A stretch of 25,000 bases of DNA, taken from positions 135,206 through 160,205 of the forward strand of contig CAUYUJ010016057.1 in assembly GCA_963575745.1 (NCBI GenBank), written 5' to 3'. This stretch comes from Prorocentrum cordatum. Lineage: Eukaryota; Sar; Dinophyceae; Prorocentrales; Prorocentraceae. The notes below the pieces were generated by a model, which worked only from the letters and a program-made list of their open reading frames with translations, was not told the DNA's origin and did no database searches. Within the stretch, counting starts at the first letter, position 1; each line of letters starts with the position of its first letter. Positions 1 through 9,130 of this stretch are shown here, piece by piece. Position numbers and translations under genes: made by a program.

Positions 1-571
1 GGCGGGGGATTTTAAAGACAGCACCGAGGAAGAGAGGAGAGTAGTTCTCATACTGTGCGGCGCTTTGCAGGATGTGAGTTCCCTGGCCCCCTCCTGGTCC
101 CCTGGCGCAAGTGTCCAGCGCAATCCGGACAGCCTGGTGCAAGTGTCCGATTGCAAGGGAGGCCAAGACGAGCTTCCATTTGAATCCTCGAGCGCGCTCC
201 GTGGTGGGAGGAAGTACGTGAGAGAGGTACGGAGGACAGCGAGAGCAGACAATAGAGGAAGGAGCAAGTGAAGATGTAGGAGGGAAGGGGCGATGTTGGA
301 GAGCGTGGGAAGGCAGGAAGCTGGAGGGGGCGTCCCGAGACAAGCGCACAGCCAGAAAGGCAGCTCACCGCCGCAGTCATACTAGTCACAGCGTGTCTCG
401 CGGCTGCTCCTCGGCCTGAGCTAGGCCTGCTCACCGTCGATGGCACAGGCGCGCGCCGCTCCCGCGCGCGGCAGGAGAATGGGCATCGATCAGAAGGGCC
501 AGGCTGCAGCTCGCATTGCCTCATCCACGCCTCGCTGCTTGCTCGTGCTATCTGTTGCCTGTTGCCTGCCG
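1..571. other. unassigned GC-rich sequence
   Basis: No gene recognised. Overlapping open frames exist on both strands (for example 48-701 minus and 440-1351 plus), but their products resemble no family I know. The plus frame continues through a TIR element and then into a GAT repeat. A short doublet of GCAAGTGTCC occurs near 108-150. Confidence 0.4.
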
Positions 572-767
572 CGTACGGTAGGTTTGCGTCGTGTCGACCA
601 GCGGCGACCCCAGCGCGGGCGTTCAAGGTTGAACGCCACCGGCGACCCAGAATCGATCGATGTTGAACGATCGGACGTTGCGGCAGCGGCCGATCGTTCA
701 AGGTTGAACGATCCCTGCGGTGTCAAAAACCAACGCTGGGGTCGGCACGACACGAACTTGCCGTATG
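572..767. mobile_element. TIR element containing TTCAAGGTTGAAC palindromes
   Basis: The left arm (572-615, starting CGTACGGTAGGTTTGCGTCG) pairs with the right arm (734-767, ending CTTGCCGTATG). Both arms include the complement of CGACCCCAGCG and of GTCGTG. The interior holds two self-complementary blocks around TTCAAGGTTGAAC, at 619-636 and 692-713. A related left end with the same GTAGGTTCATGCCGTGCCGAC and TTCAAGGTTGAACGCC blocks recurs at 7341-7480. This is seen in the sequence. Calling it a miniature inverted-repeat transposable element (MITE) is inference, since no target-site duplication was identified. Open frames across it are by-products of the repeat. Confidence 0.6.
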
Positions 768-1122
768 TCTACCCCTTACATTCCGCCCTCCCGCCTCACC
801 CAACGCATCGGAGGGTAGAGCTCGACCTTCGTCTGCGCTACCAAACCATGCCAAGTCGTACCGCACATCCACTTTCGCTTGCGCTCTCCACCTGGCCGGC
901 CATCTGGCATGGCTGCCAGCGGAGGTTGAATGCGGGTGTCGGGCTCCCCGTTCTTGCTCTTTCCTCCTCCCCCCCGAGCAAATCGATGCCCTCCAAAAAA
1001 AAAGAAAATATCCTTGACCCTCGATCCTCCTGCTCGTCCGCCTTCTTCTCCCCCTTCTCCTCCGCCCTCCTCTCCGATGGAGGAGCAGAAGGTGGAAAGA
1101 AGGAAGGACGATTGCGAAAAGA

Positions 1123-1320
1123 CATGATGATGCTTATGATGATGATGGCGATGGTGATGATTTGGGCTATGATGCTGATGATGCTGATGATGATGATGAT
1201 GGTGATGGTGGTGGTGATGGTGACGGTGACGGTGATGATGGTGATGGTGATGGTGAGGGTGATGATCATGTTGATGATGATGGTGGTGATGATGCTGCTG
1301 CTGATGATGATGGTGGTGGT
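1123..1320. repeat. GAT/GGT-type trinucleotide repeat
   Basis: An imperfect run of GATGAT with GGTGAT and GGTGGT variants. It gives spurious poly-Met/Val, poly-Asp/Gly and poly-Ile/Thr frames, none of which is taken as a protein. It is followed by a 10-bp-arm hairpin at 1340-1372. Confidence 0.9.
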
Positions 1321-1339
1321 TGTGGCGGTGTATGGGCGT

Positions 1340-1372
1340 GCACGGATTTGAACGGGCTGTTTAAATCCGTGC
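1340..1372. other. 10-bp-arm inverted repeat (hairpin)
   Basis: GCACGGATTT (1340-1349) and AAATCCGTGC (1363-1372) are perfect reverse complements around a 13-nt loop. The minus strand superficially resembles a tRNA T-arm (GTTCAAATCC), but no cloverleaf can be drawn. Function unknown. Confidence 0.6.
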
Positions 1373-1720
1373 TATATCAGTTGATGCTCAAGTTTCTTTC
1401 GGAAGGAGGCGTCGCTCCCAGGCCTTCAGGGCCTCCACCTCCTCGCCTACCACCGCTCCCTGATTCCTTCGTTGACACGACGTTCGAGCCATGGCCGGGA
1501 CGAGCGGTGACAGCTGGAGGACAATCGTGGGCGAGGAGCCTCAGAGAAGCAAACAAGAACACAATAAACAAATAAAAGAGGTTGCGGACCGGCAGCTAGC
1601 TGGAGTCCCCGGCCTGTGGCGAGCGAGATCGTCGTGGTCCGGGCGCAGGGGACATTCTTGCGACGCCTGTCCGACGGGCCCCATTGCGGGGCGTGCCTTG
1701 GCGGTCGGTGCGCGAGTTGA
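1373..1720. other. unassigned spacer
   Basis: Mixed-composition sequence with short frames on both strands and no recognised family or repeat relationship within the window. Nothing could be assigned. Confidence 0.35.
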
Positions 1721-1925
1721 GGTTAAGTCGGGCACGTCCCTCCCCAGACATGATTGCGTCGTGAATCAGCCTGGCGAAGGACCCAACCATATGCAGTTGT
1801 GAGTCACGCAGTCGTGAATACCGTCTTCGGCGGAGCTCCCTGTGAGGCCGCGAAGCGTGTGAGGGGTGTGCCGAAATGAGTGGCGGGGACGCATGCGAAG
1901 TGTGCCACTGGGGCCTTCGGCGGAT
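1721..1925 (-). mobile_element. reverse-oriented end of the satellite-bearing TIR element
   Basis: Read on the minus strand, this carries one satellite unit (cheek-by-jowl GGCACACCCCTCACACGCTTC and GGAGCTCC motifs), then the tail module (GAAGACGGTATTCACGACTG, TGCATATGGTTGGGTCCTTC), and ends in GTCGGGC followed by TTAA at 1724-1735 on the plus strand. The same order is found on the plus strand at 12500-12738, so this is an inverted partial copy. The GAT repeat at 1922 cuts off the rest of its satellite. Confidence 0.65.
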
Positions 1926-2334
1926 GATGATGATCATGATGATCATGATCATGATCATGATCATGATCATGATCATGATGATGATGATGATGATGATGAT
2001 GCTGATGCTGATGCTGATGCTGATGCTGATGCTGATGCTGATGCTGATGCTGATGCTGATGCTGATGCCGATGCTGATGCTGGTGCTGGTGCTGATGCTG
2101 CTGATGCTGATGCTGATGGTGATGAGATGGTGGTGATGGTGTTGGTGGTGGTGATGATTGTGATGGTGTTGGTGGTGATGATGATGATGGTGATGATGAT
2201 GATGATTATGATGATGGTGGTGGCGATGATGATGATGCTGATGATGATGATTATGATGATGATGATGAGATGATGATGAGGAGGATGATGCTGATGATGA
2301 TGATAATGATAATGATGATGATTATGATGATGAC

Positions 2335-2369
<35 letters not shown>

Positions 2370-2495
2370 TGATGATAAGGAGGATGATGGTGATGATTAT
2401 GATGATGATGACGACTATGGTGATGATGATGATGATGATGATGATGCTGATGATGATGATGATGATGATGGTTATGATGATGATGCTGATGTTGC

Positions 2496-2555
<60 letters not shown>

Positions 2556-2690
2556 CAATGACACTGATGTTGCTGTTGTTGCTGATGATGCTGATGCTTG
2601 TGATGGACAGGATGACCAGGGTGGGGTTGACGGGAATGGTGGTGATGGCGACTGGTATGGCGATGGCGAGGATGATGCTGGTCATGACGA
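1922..2690. repeat. long GAT/GCT trinucleotide tract
   Basis: Starts with a run of alternating GATCAT (self-complementary), then GATGCT repeats at about 2000-2110, then mostly GATGAT with GCT, GGT and GAC variants to about 2690. All frames are homopolymer-like (Met, Asp, His, Ile), as expected from a trinucleotide repeat. It abuts the truncated satellite unit at 1925. Confidence 0.95.
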
Positions 2691-2830
2691 AGATGAGGGG
2701 GAGGAGAAGGAGTAAAAGGAGGAAAAGGAGGAAAAGGAGGAGGTGGTGGTGGTGGAGGAGGAGGAGGAGCAGGGGGGCGAGATAGAGGAGGCGGGGTATG
2801 GGGAGAAGGCGGAAGGACGATGAGGCGGAG
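2690..2830. repeat. GGA/AGG-rich low-complexity tract
   Basis: Imperfect GGAGGA, AAGGAGG and GGTGGTGG runs on the plus strand, continuing from the GAT tract without a clear border. Beyond it, to about 3236, I see unassigned sequence only. Confidence 0.8.
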
Positions 2831-3236
2831 GCGGGTCGGGAACGAGGAGCGGGCTGAGCGGCAGCAGCGGGCCTGGCGCCCTCTCCGTGCCCCACCCGCT
2901 TCCTCGCCCCAGGTGTGCATCATGATCCACTCCGGCAGCAGAGGCCTCGGCCACCAGGCACGATCCTTCCGGGGTCGTCGTTGCCGCGGGCGCCCACCGT
3001 CGTCAGTCGTGGCCGGTGCCGTCGCGGATCGAATTTCGGTATGCTCCTGAAGTGCAGTACGGGGTCTCTGTTGTCGGCCTGCCTAACGCCTCCGCTTCCT
3101 GCTTTCCCGCCTGCCCCCGCCCTTTTCCCCAGTCATACTGAGCCCACTCATGCTCAGACTCATCTGAGCAGCTGCTAACTCACAGTCAGATTTACTAACT
3201 TTGATACGCTCATCTTCAGACCACTCATGCTTCATA

Positions 3237-3360
3237 TAGACTGGCTTTTGGGTGGATGTAGACCTGTCTGTTCACCAAACATGCTGTGGTGGTGGGTCCT
3301 AGTTTTGAACACGCAGCGCCCCGCGTCACTCCTCACCTCCTCTTCCCCCTCCTCCCATCC
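3237..3360 (+). repeat. head module of composite satellite element, copy A
   Basis: GACTGGCTTTTGGGTGGATG, GTAGACCTGTCTGTTCA, CTGTGGTGGTGGGTCC, and TTTTGAACACGCAGCGCC are matched in order at 4951-5030 (copy B). The last two blocks are matched again at 9655-9700 (copy C). Each copy passes into a C/T-rich stretch and then into the satellite. The conserved order shows that the satellite belongs to a longer repeated unit. Confidence 0.7.
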
Positions 3361-3509
3361 TTGCCCCTGCCCTTCGCATGTGGAATATTGTGAAGGCCTT
3401 GTGACCTGTGCCGCCGCGCCTGAACGCAGGAGTTCCCCAGGGACCCCGCTGGCGTCCCCCCCTGGAACCTCTTCCAGTCCCTGCATCTGCCGTCATCATG
3501 TAGCTGTTT

Positions 3510-3877
3510 TCGGCACACCCCTCACACGCTTCGTGGCCCCACGGGGAGCTCCACCTAAGTAAGGCCCACGTGGCAGCGCCCACATGGCACCGCCGCGTCC
3601 GTTTCGGCAAACCCGTCGTACGGTTCGTGCCCGCTTAGGGAGCTCCACGGAAGGCCCCAGAGGCAGCGCCCGCATAGCACCGCCGCACCCGTTTCGCACA
3701 CACAAACACACACACACACACACACTCACACGCACGCACGCACGCACGCACGCACGCACGAACGCACGCACGCACGCACGCACATGCACACACACACACT
3801 TCACACACATACACCCTCATTCACACACACACACACACACACACGCGCACGCACGCACGCACGCCCCCCCACCCACA

Positions 3878-3959
<82 letters not shown>

Positions 3960-4675
3960 CACGCACACACGCACACACACACACACACACTTCACACTTT
4001 TCGTGGCCCCATAAGGAGCTTCACCGAAGGGCCCAGTGGCAGCGCCCGAATGGCACCGCCGCACCTGTTTCGGCACACCCTTCCCACGCTTCGTGGCCCC
4101 ACGGAGAGCTCCACCGAAGGCCCCAGTGGCAGCGCCCGCATGGCACCATCGCACCCACGTTGGCACACCCCTCGCACGACATAGGGAGCTCCACCGAGTG
4201 CCCCAGTGGCAGCGCCCGCATAGCACCGCCGCACCCGTTTCGGCACACACCTCACACGCTTCGTGGCCCTATAGGGAACACCAACGGCCCCTGAGGCAGC
4301 GCCACATGGCACCACCACACACATTGGGGCGCACCCTTCACATGCTTCGTGTCTCCGTGGGGAGCTCCACCGAAGGTCCCAGTGGCGGCGCCCGCATGGC
4401 ACCGTCGCGCCAATTTCGGCACACCCCTCGTACGCTTCGTGGCCCCATAGGGAGCTCCACCGAAGGCCACAGAAGCATCATCCGCATGGCACCTCCGCGC
4501 TCCATCGGGCGGTCCACCGAAGGCCCCGGTGGCAGCACCTGTTTCGGCACACCCTTTACACGCTTCGTGGCCCCATAGGCAAATTCCCCAAGGTCCCAGA
4601 GCCCGCGCCCCCATGGCACCGCCGCGCCCATGTCTTCTCCCTCACACGTTTCGTTCGTGGCCACATAGGAACCTC
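3510..4675 (+). repeat. 85-90 bp satellite array A (interrupted by CA/CGCA repeats)
   Basis: Tandem diverged units with the core CTTCGTGGCCCCATAGGGAG, CTCCACCGAAGGCCCCAGTG, GCAGCGCCCGCATGGCACCG, TTTCGGCACACCCCTCACAC. About ten units, interrupted at 3697-3998 by a dinucleotide tract. Long open frames occur in several frames on both strands because the unit is stop-poor. They share a repeated peptide in every frame and are not treated as genes. Confidence 0.9.
3697..3998. repeat. CA and CGCA microsatellite inside satellite unit
   Basis: Blocks of CACACA alternate with CGCACGCA. The tract starts right after a TTTCG and ends right before TTCACACTTTTCGTGGCC, so it sits where a normal unit has GGCACACCCCTCACACG. 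It looks like an expansion of the unit's own CA-rich segment. The array at 5531-5695 is placed identically. Confidence 0.93.
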
Positions 4676-4745
4676 CACCGACGACGATACGACCGCCTGA
4701 CCGACATTAGCATATGGTTGGGCCTTTCGCCAGGGTTGAGAATCA
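4676..4745 (+). repeat. tail module of composite satellite element, copy A
   Basis: CACCGACGACGATACGACCG, then CATATGGTTGGGCCTTTCGC and CAGGGTTGA. The same tail occurs at 5905-6061, 10411-10480 and 12588-12660, and inverted at about 1755-1850. The position after the last satellite unit is constant. Confidence 0.75.
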
Positions 4746-4950
4746 ACACTTCATTGATCAACGCGATGTTTCAGGCCTGGCACTTGGGCATCCCAATGAG
4801 GAGCTCCGAGGGGATTTGACGCTGGCCCGCTCGCAGCCAGAATGTGGGGACAGCTCAGGTAGAATTATCGTTTTGGAGGCATACCTGCCTTCTTCAGAGC
4901 CACATGACCACCGCGATGTCAAAAACGATTTGGTGGGGACATCTGGGGCA
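4746..4950 (+). repeat. diverged linker shared with 6062-6310
   Basis: Contains GAGGAGCTCCGAGGGGA, CTGGCCCGCTCGCAGCCAGA, ATGTGGGGACAGCTCAGGT. Similar blocks follow tail copy B (CTGGCCTGGTCGCGCCCAGA, ATGCGGGGACCTCTCAGGTC at 6140-6180). So what follows the tail is partly conserved too, and the repeated unit may be larger than head, array and tail. No coding potential is recognised. Confidence 0.45.
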
Positions 4951-5080
4951 GACTGGCCATTTGGGGATGTAGACTTGTCTTTTCAATCATCCTGTGGTGT
5001 TGGGTCCCGCTTTTGAAGAGACAGCGCATCCCCCTCTCCGCTCGTCCCTGCCCCTGCCCTCCGCATGTAGAACATTTCGG
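4951..5080 (+). repeat. head module of composite satellite element, copy B
   Basis: GACTGGCCATTTGGGGATG, GTAGACTTGTCTTTTCA, CCTGTGGTGTTGGGTCC, TTTTGAAGAGACAGCGC, then C/T-rich sequence. Collinear with 3237-3360. Marks the start of the second satellite module. Confidence 0.7.
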
Positions 5081-5579
5081 CACAACCCTCATACGTTTCG
5101 TGGCCCCATAGGTAGCTCCACCTGAGGCCCCAGTGGCAGTGCCTGCATGGCAACGCCGTGCACGTTCCGGCACACCCCTCATCACGGCCCGTGGTCCCAC
5201 GGGGAGCTCCACTTAAGGCCCCAGTGGCGGCGCCCGCATGGTACCACCGCATCCGGTTCAGCACACCCCTCACACGTTTCGTAGCCCCACAGGGAGCTCC
5301 ACAGAGGGCTCCAGTCGCAGTGCCCACTTGGCACTACCGCACCCCTTTCTGGCACACCCCTCACACATGTCGCGCTCCATAGGGAGTTACATCGAGACTC
5401 CCAAAGGCAGCGCCCGCTTAGCACCGCCGCACATATGTCGGCACACCCGTCATTCGTTTCGTGCCCCTTTAGGGAGCTCCACCGAAGGCCCCAGAGGCAG
5501 CGCCCGCACGGCACCGCCGCACCTGTGTCCGCACACACACACACACACACACACAAGAAAAAATACACACACACACCCA

Positions 5580-5619
<40 letters not shown>

Positions 5620-5622
5620 CAT

Positions 5623-5696
<74 letters not shown>

Positions 5697-5905
5697 CGCA
5701 CTTTTCGTGGCCCCATAAGGAGCCACACCGAAGGCTGGCAGCGCTCGCATGGCACCGTCGCGCCCATTTCGGCACACTTCTCGCTTGTCTCGCGGTCCCA
5801 CAGGGAGCTCCACCGAAGGCCCCAGTGGCAGCACCCGCATGGAACCGCCGCGCCCATATCCGCACACCCCTCACGCGCTTCGTCGTCCCATGGGGAGCTT
5901 CACCG
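5080..5905 (+). repeat. 85-90 bp satellite array B (interrupted by CA/CGCA repeats)
   Basis: About eight units with the same core as array A (CGTTTCGTGGCCCCATAGG, GAGCTCCACCGAAGGC, CAGTGGCAGCGCCCGC). Interrupted at 5531-5695 by CA/CGCA repeats in the same part of the unit as in array A. Ends in tail copy B at 5905. Confidence 0.9.
5531..5695. repeat. CA/CGCA microsatellite
   Basis: CACACA runs flank a block of about ten CGCA repeats, with one AAGAAAAAAT interruption near 5555. Lies in the CA-rich segment of a satellite unit and ends just before CTCGCACTTTTCGTGGCC. Confidence 0.93.
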
Positions 5906-6061
5906 AAGACGACCTTCACAACTGATAGGGACCACATGCGAACCCTACCCCTACCCCCCACGATTTCTGAGGGGGAGGGTGGGGTTCACTTCGCATGTGG
6001 TCCCCTAACTGCGGCACCCACATTTGTATATGGCTGGGTGCTTCGCCAGGGTAATTCTTTA
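5905..6061 (+). repeat. tail module copy B, interrupted by a small insertion
   Basis: CACCGAAGACGACCTTCACAACT (5901-5923) is separated from GCGGCACCCACATTTG (6011-6026) and GGCTGGGTGCTTCGCCAGGG by an 87-bp hairpin insertion. The uninterrupted homologue at 12588-12660 reads CACAATTGCGG across the same point. Confidence 0.75.
5924..6010. mobile_element. 87-bp TIR insertion with AACT target duplication
   Basis: The arms AGGGACCACATGCGAA (left, from 5927) and CGCATGTGGTCCCCT (right, to 6006) are near-perfect reverse complements. AACT at 5920-5923 is repeated at 6007-6010. The uninterrupted paralogue at about 12602-12613 supplies the empty site. The element is too small to encode a protein, so mobilisation in trans is inferred. 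Confidence 0.8.
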
Positions 6062-6550
6062 GAGCCCCATGGGCCGTCGTGCTGTAGCATGCGTGGCCCC
6101 TGGGTCTCCCGAGGGGGAGCCTCTGGGGGGCACGACACTGGCCTGGTCGCGCCCAGAATGCGGGGACCTCTCAGGTCGACTTGCCACTCGGTCGGCCCAT
6201 TGGGCGGGTCTCTCTTTCCAAGGCCTCATGATTTTCGCGCGCTGCAGCAGGCGTGGCATTCGAGCATCTGGAAGAGGGGCCGCCAGGGGAGACCCACTCA
6301 TACCCATGGCCCACTTTTCTCCAGACCCGTTTGTACCGGGTCGCTCCGACTCGCTCAGGCTGCGACGGCTATAGCAAGGGAATCTTGCAGAAATATACGC
6401 ACGGGAATCTTCGCGTCGAATTGTTCTTCGTTCTTTGCCCTTCCTGAGCTTCTGCCTGGCCTTCGGAGATATCCCAGGGGGCCTGCGGGGATTTCCAGAG
6501 ACCGCCGGGGAGGCTTCCGGGGAGGCTCCCTGTGGACCTCCTTGGGGCAG
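6062..6550. other. repeat-derived, unassigned sequence
   Basis: The first 250 bases are related to the 4746-4950 linker. The rest has no recognised gene or relative in this window. Short frames on both strands have no known family signature. Confidence 0.35.
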
Positions 6551-6556
6551 TCTCGA

Positions 6557-6661
6557 GCCGCCAGTCAGGAGAGGCTAAGTCCAGACGGAGTAAGCCCAGA
6601 CGGAGACCGAGCACTCCGTCAGGACTCATTCCGTATGGACTTAGCTTCTCCTGCCGGTGGC
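6557..6661. mobile_element. 105-bp TIR element
   Basis: Left GCCGCCAGTCAGGAGAGGCT and AAGTCCAGACGGAG pair with right CTCCGT, ATTCCGTATGGACTT and AGCTTCTCCTGCCGGTGGC. The inner AGACGGAG motif is duplicated on the left, with matching CTCCGT and TTCCGT on the right, so nearly the whole element folds as one hairpin. It directly precedes a partial copy of the GGGGAAGTGAGA family at 6668. Confidence 0.65.
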
Positions 6662-6667
6662 GAGCCC

Positions 6668-6765
6668 GGGGGGGGGAAGTGAGAAGGGCGGGTTTTCTTA
6701 GAAGGCTCGGAAGACCCCCCCCCAGCCTTTTCAGAACGATCCGACGCCTTCCCCGAAGACACAGA
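6668..6765 (+). mobile_element. partial GGGGAAGTGAGA-family element
   Basis: GGGGGGGGAAGTGAGAAGGG, CGGGTTTTCTTAGAAGGCTC and GGAAGA match the left half of the complete element at 17997-18159. CTTTTCAGAACGATCCGACG and CCTTCC resemble its right half, but the terminal CTCACTTCCCCCC arm is missing. Confidence 0.55.
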
Positions 6766-6775
6766 CAAGTCGCCG

Positions 6776-6973
6776 CCCGTCGGTAGGCACTCAGGAGGGA
6801 AGAAAACACACAGACACAATTGATCGTCGATTCCCCTGAAAATATGAGGAAATATGGGAAGTGGGGGGGAAGACAAAGCCGAGAAAATATGGGAAAATAT
6901 AGGGCATCTTTTTATTTGTGTGTATTTATTTGTGTGTCCCAGGGCCCCTTCAGGCACACCCGTCGGTAGGCAT
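6776..6973. other. AT-richer insert between CCCGTCGGTAGGCA direct repeats
   Basis: CCCGTCGGTAGGCA occurs at about 6777-6790 and again at about 6960-6973. Between them lies sequence much richer in A/T than its surroundings, with repeated GAAAATATG(A/G)GGAAATAT motifs and TTTATTTGTGTGTATTTATT. Weakly complementary ends (CTCAGGAGGGAAG..ACACAC, GTGTGT..CCCTTCAGG) suggest an insertion, but this is not conclusive. Confidence 0.45.
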
Positions 6974-7340
6974 ACCCTGCGGTCGTCGAGAGTTAGTATG
7001 TTGGATGCCCCAAGTCCCAATCCACTTTCGGCGCCTTCCTACTTCAAGAGTCTAGCGGTGGTCCTTCTCCCTTCCTCTTCAGGGAGCGGGCGGAGGCCCA
7101 ATCTGCTGCCAACGCCTTCCTGCTTTATGGTTCTACACACTTCTTCCGACCGACGGGTCGGGGGTGATGTATCGACCCCCAAACGCCCATTCATCGCCAA
7201 TAGGGGCCCGATAGCCCACCCACGCCCAGGAGAGTACGGGTTCACGATCGGAGGCCGATCGTCGATCTATCGGCGACGTATCGCCGATTCCAGGTCAATG
7301 TTTCCTCCCCCTCTGCGAGTCCCCCCCTATCGTTGCCCAC
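6974..7340. other. unassigned sequence
   Basis: Overlapping short frames on both strands without recognised domains. Short palindromic motifs built from CGATCG and ATCGGCGA lie near 7246-7290. Nothing else could be assigned. Confidence 0.35.
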
Positions 7341-7480
7341 CATACGGCAGGTAGGTTCATGCCGTGCCGACTCAACAGTGACCCTGCCGCCGCGTGCATT
7401 CAAGGTTGAACGCCGCCAGTCGGCAGGTCCGCGCCGCCCCGGCGTGGCGCGGACGTGCAAGGTTGAGCACCTTCTGGGGG
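7341..7480. mobile_element. partial second copy of the 572-767 TIR family
   Basis: CATACGGCAGGTAGGTTCAT, GCCGTGCCGACTCAACAG and CATTCAAGGTTGAACGCCGC correspond to the left half of 572-767. A perfect 9-bp hairpin (GTCCGCGCC at 7427-7435, GGCGCGGAC at 7446-7454) follows. The matching right terminus was not found. Confidence 0.5.
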
Positions 7481-7984
7481 TTCTTTCTCGGGCTCTGGGG
7501 CCCACAACGAACGGCCCGCGGCTCGAAATCCGTACGAAATTTGTGGGCTTGGGCGCTTGTTTTCGGGCGTCGTCGAGCGGCTGGGCGATTGGAGCCCCTG
7601 GTGACGAGTAATGCCACTCCCCCCCCCCCTGAGGCAATCTGCAGCTGTCGCGGCGGTCGTGCAAGTGGTCGTGATCAGTGCTTTTCCCAACGGCAGTGGG
7701 TATGGGGCTCAGTCGTGGTCGCGGTGGTCGTCGTCGAGGCAGTCCTGGCGGTTCTTCGCAGCGGCGGCGGCACCAGCAGGGTCGCTGGAAATCGCGCGCC
7801 CTGATCTTCGGTGGTCACTGCTGCAGCGGCGGTTGTCGCAGCCGCCGAGGCGGCGGCAGCAGCAGTGGCGGTCACGGGGACGGGGCGCCTCAGCGCCCGA
7901 GCGCGTTCAGCAGCGTCTCGGCGCCGGCAGCGCCCACGGTGTCGGCGACGACGCCGTCTTCGCTGTGGCTCGGGCAATCGTGCA
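7481..7984. other. GC-rich unassigned sequence
   Basis: Very high GC leaves several frames open on both strands. The minus frame near 7890-7990 contains a HEAT-like stretch (VGAAGAETLLNALG), but it terminates at once and has no partner exon. I do not call a gene here. Confidence 0.35.
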
Positions 7985-8165
7985 GGCTTGTGCGCCGGGC
8001 GCACCTGCGTGTCGGAGAAGAGCGAGGTCGGCTGCGCGGCCCCTCGCGCGCGAGGTTCCCGCGCGAGGTCGCGCGGAGGCGCCCTCGTTCCCGCGCGGCG
8101 TGCCACGCCACAGCGGCCCGCGGGAGCCGCGGCGTCAGGTCGCTGCGTCTGCTCGCGTGGGGCCC
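7985..8165. repeat. interspersed GC-rich repeat, copy 1
   Basis: CCCTCGTTCCCGCGCGGCGTG, then GCCGCGGCGTCAGGTCGCTG and CGTCTGCTCGCGTG, match 13740-13838 (CCCTCGTTTCCAGCGCGGC, GCCGCGGCGTAAGGTCGCTG, CGTCCACTCGTGTG). Minus-strand frames of both copies share the peptide SDLTPRL and an EGPRSRPR-like segment. This suggests an ancestral coding relic or just a stop-free repeat; I cannot decide which. Confidence 0.6.
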
Positions 8166-8443
8166 GCTTCCCAGGGCCGCCCGCGGGGGGCGCGAAGGTG
8201 GCCGCGTTTGCGCGCGCCGCGGTCGGGGCCCGAGCGGCTGCCCCGCGCCAGGCGCGAAGAGGACCGCGCGTCGCGCACCGCGGGGCACGAGGCGCGAACT
8301 CCGGTGGGGGGCCTCCCGGAGGCCTCCGGGGGCTCTTTTGCGGCATGTGGTGCGTCCCGGGGGGCCTCTCGCGGGGGAGGCCCCACCCTGTCGAGCCCCC
8401 CCCCCGCAAGGCTCTCTTGGGGGCCTCTTCTCGGGCGATCGCA

Positions 8444-8583
8444 GACTAGCGACGGGCCCCGTTTCCGGAGGAAATCGCGGATTTCCGCCGCCAGGCGAGG
8501 CGGCACCGGCCCCATTTTGGGGAGGGCACCACCCCCGATCCACGGACTCGGCGACCGCGCGCCAGATCCACGGATCGCTAGTC
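8444..8583 (+). mobile_element. 140-bp element, family 'GACTAGCGA', copy 1
   Basis: Bounded by GACTAGCGA (8444-8452) and TCGCTAGTC (8575-8583), perfect reverse complements. Body: GACGGGCCCC, GAAATCGCGGATTTCCGCCG, GCGAGGCGGCACC, CCCCCGATCC, GGCGACCGCGCGCCAGATCC. The same order and orientation occur at 24770-24912. Sequence just before both copies also matches (GGCGATCGCA). Confidence 0.75.
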
Positions 8584-8727
8584 CACGTTGGCGCGCCCCT
8601 GAGTTTTGGGCCGTCCTGGTGGCCTTTAGGGCCATCCTGCGGCCTGGGCTCTTCTCCGTCGCTCCCCTGGCGCGCTGCTCCGGACGCGCCCGGCGCCCGC
8701 GCCGCGCGGCGCGGCGAGGGGGTGCCG

Positions 8728-8890
8728 ATGGCGGCCGCGCCCGCCGCGCCGGCAGAGGATGCGGCCGCTGCCGCGGGGGCGGGCGCAGCGGGCCACGAGG
8801 CCGAGGCGAGGAGGCGCTTCCTGGGGGAGCGGCAGCGGCGCAGCGAGACGCGGCCCGAGACGCGGCCCGCGAGGATCGAGGAGCCTCGAG
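8728..8890 (+). CDS. possible alanine-rich first exon (hypothetical)
   Basis: An ATG in good context (GCCGATGGCG) opens a frame with an alanine/proline-rich start, MAAAPAAPAEDAAAAAG, followed by a charged stretch EAEARRRFLGERQRRSE. This is typical of eukaryotic low-complexity N termini. The frame then enters a TIR element near 8894, so any real exon should end before that; a GAG|GATCGAGG junction near 8875 would give a GA donor. No domain is recognised. It could be the start of the HEAT gene 4 kb downstream, a separate gene, or a chance frame in GC-rich DNA. I see no evidence that settles this. Confidence 0.2.
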
Positions 8891-8893
8891 GAG

Positions 8894-9130
8894 CGGAGCT
8901 CCAGGCCTCCCAGGCGGCGTCGGAGCGGATGGGGTCGGAGGGTCGCGCTGCATCGCCGATGCATCGCCGATGCGGCCCGATGCGGAGCCCGAGGTTCTCC
9001 TCGCCGACGTCGCCGATGCATCGCCGACGTCGACGATGCATCGCCGTTGCATCGCCGATGCATCGCCGATGCCGTGCCATCCTCCGATCCCATCTATTCC
9101 GACCCCGTCTAGGAGGCCTCTAGGAGCTCT
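8894..9130. mobile_element. GATGCATCGCC hairpin TIR element, copy 1
   Basis: Long imperfect terminal inverted repeats of about 50 bp. Left: GGAGCTCCAGGCCTCC, GTCGGAGCGGATGGGGTCGG, AGG. Right: CCTCCGATCCCATCTATTCC, GACCCCGTCTAGGAGGCCTC, AGGAGCTC. The centre is a run of GATGCATCGCC and GACGTCGCC units, which are themselves near-palindromic. A second copy with the same layout lies at 19372-19597. Confidence 0.75.

Noticed and set aside
1335-1372. tRNA T-arm on the minus strand (GTTCAAATCC)
   Set aside because: No matching acceptor, D or anticodon stems; it is one arm of a simple hairpin.
1866-2923. Poly-Asp, poly-Met, poly-His and poly-Ile frames
   Set aside because: Direct translations of GAT-type trinucleotide repeats in different frames.
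7890-7990. HEAT-like minus-strand segment (VGAAGAETLLNALG)
   Set aside because: Stops immediately, lies in very GC-rich DNA with all frames open, and has no neighbouring exon that extends the repeat.
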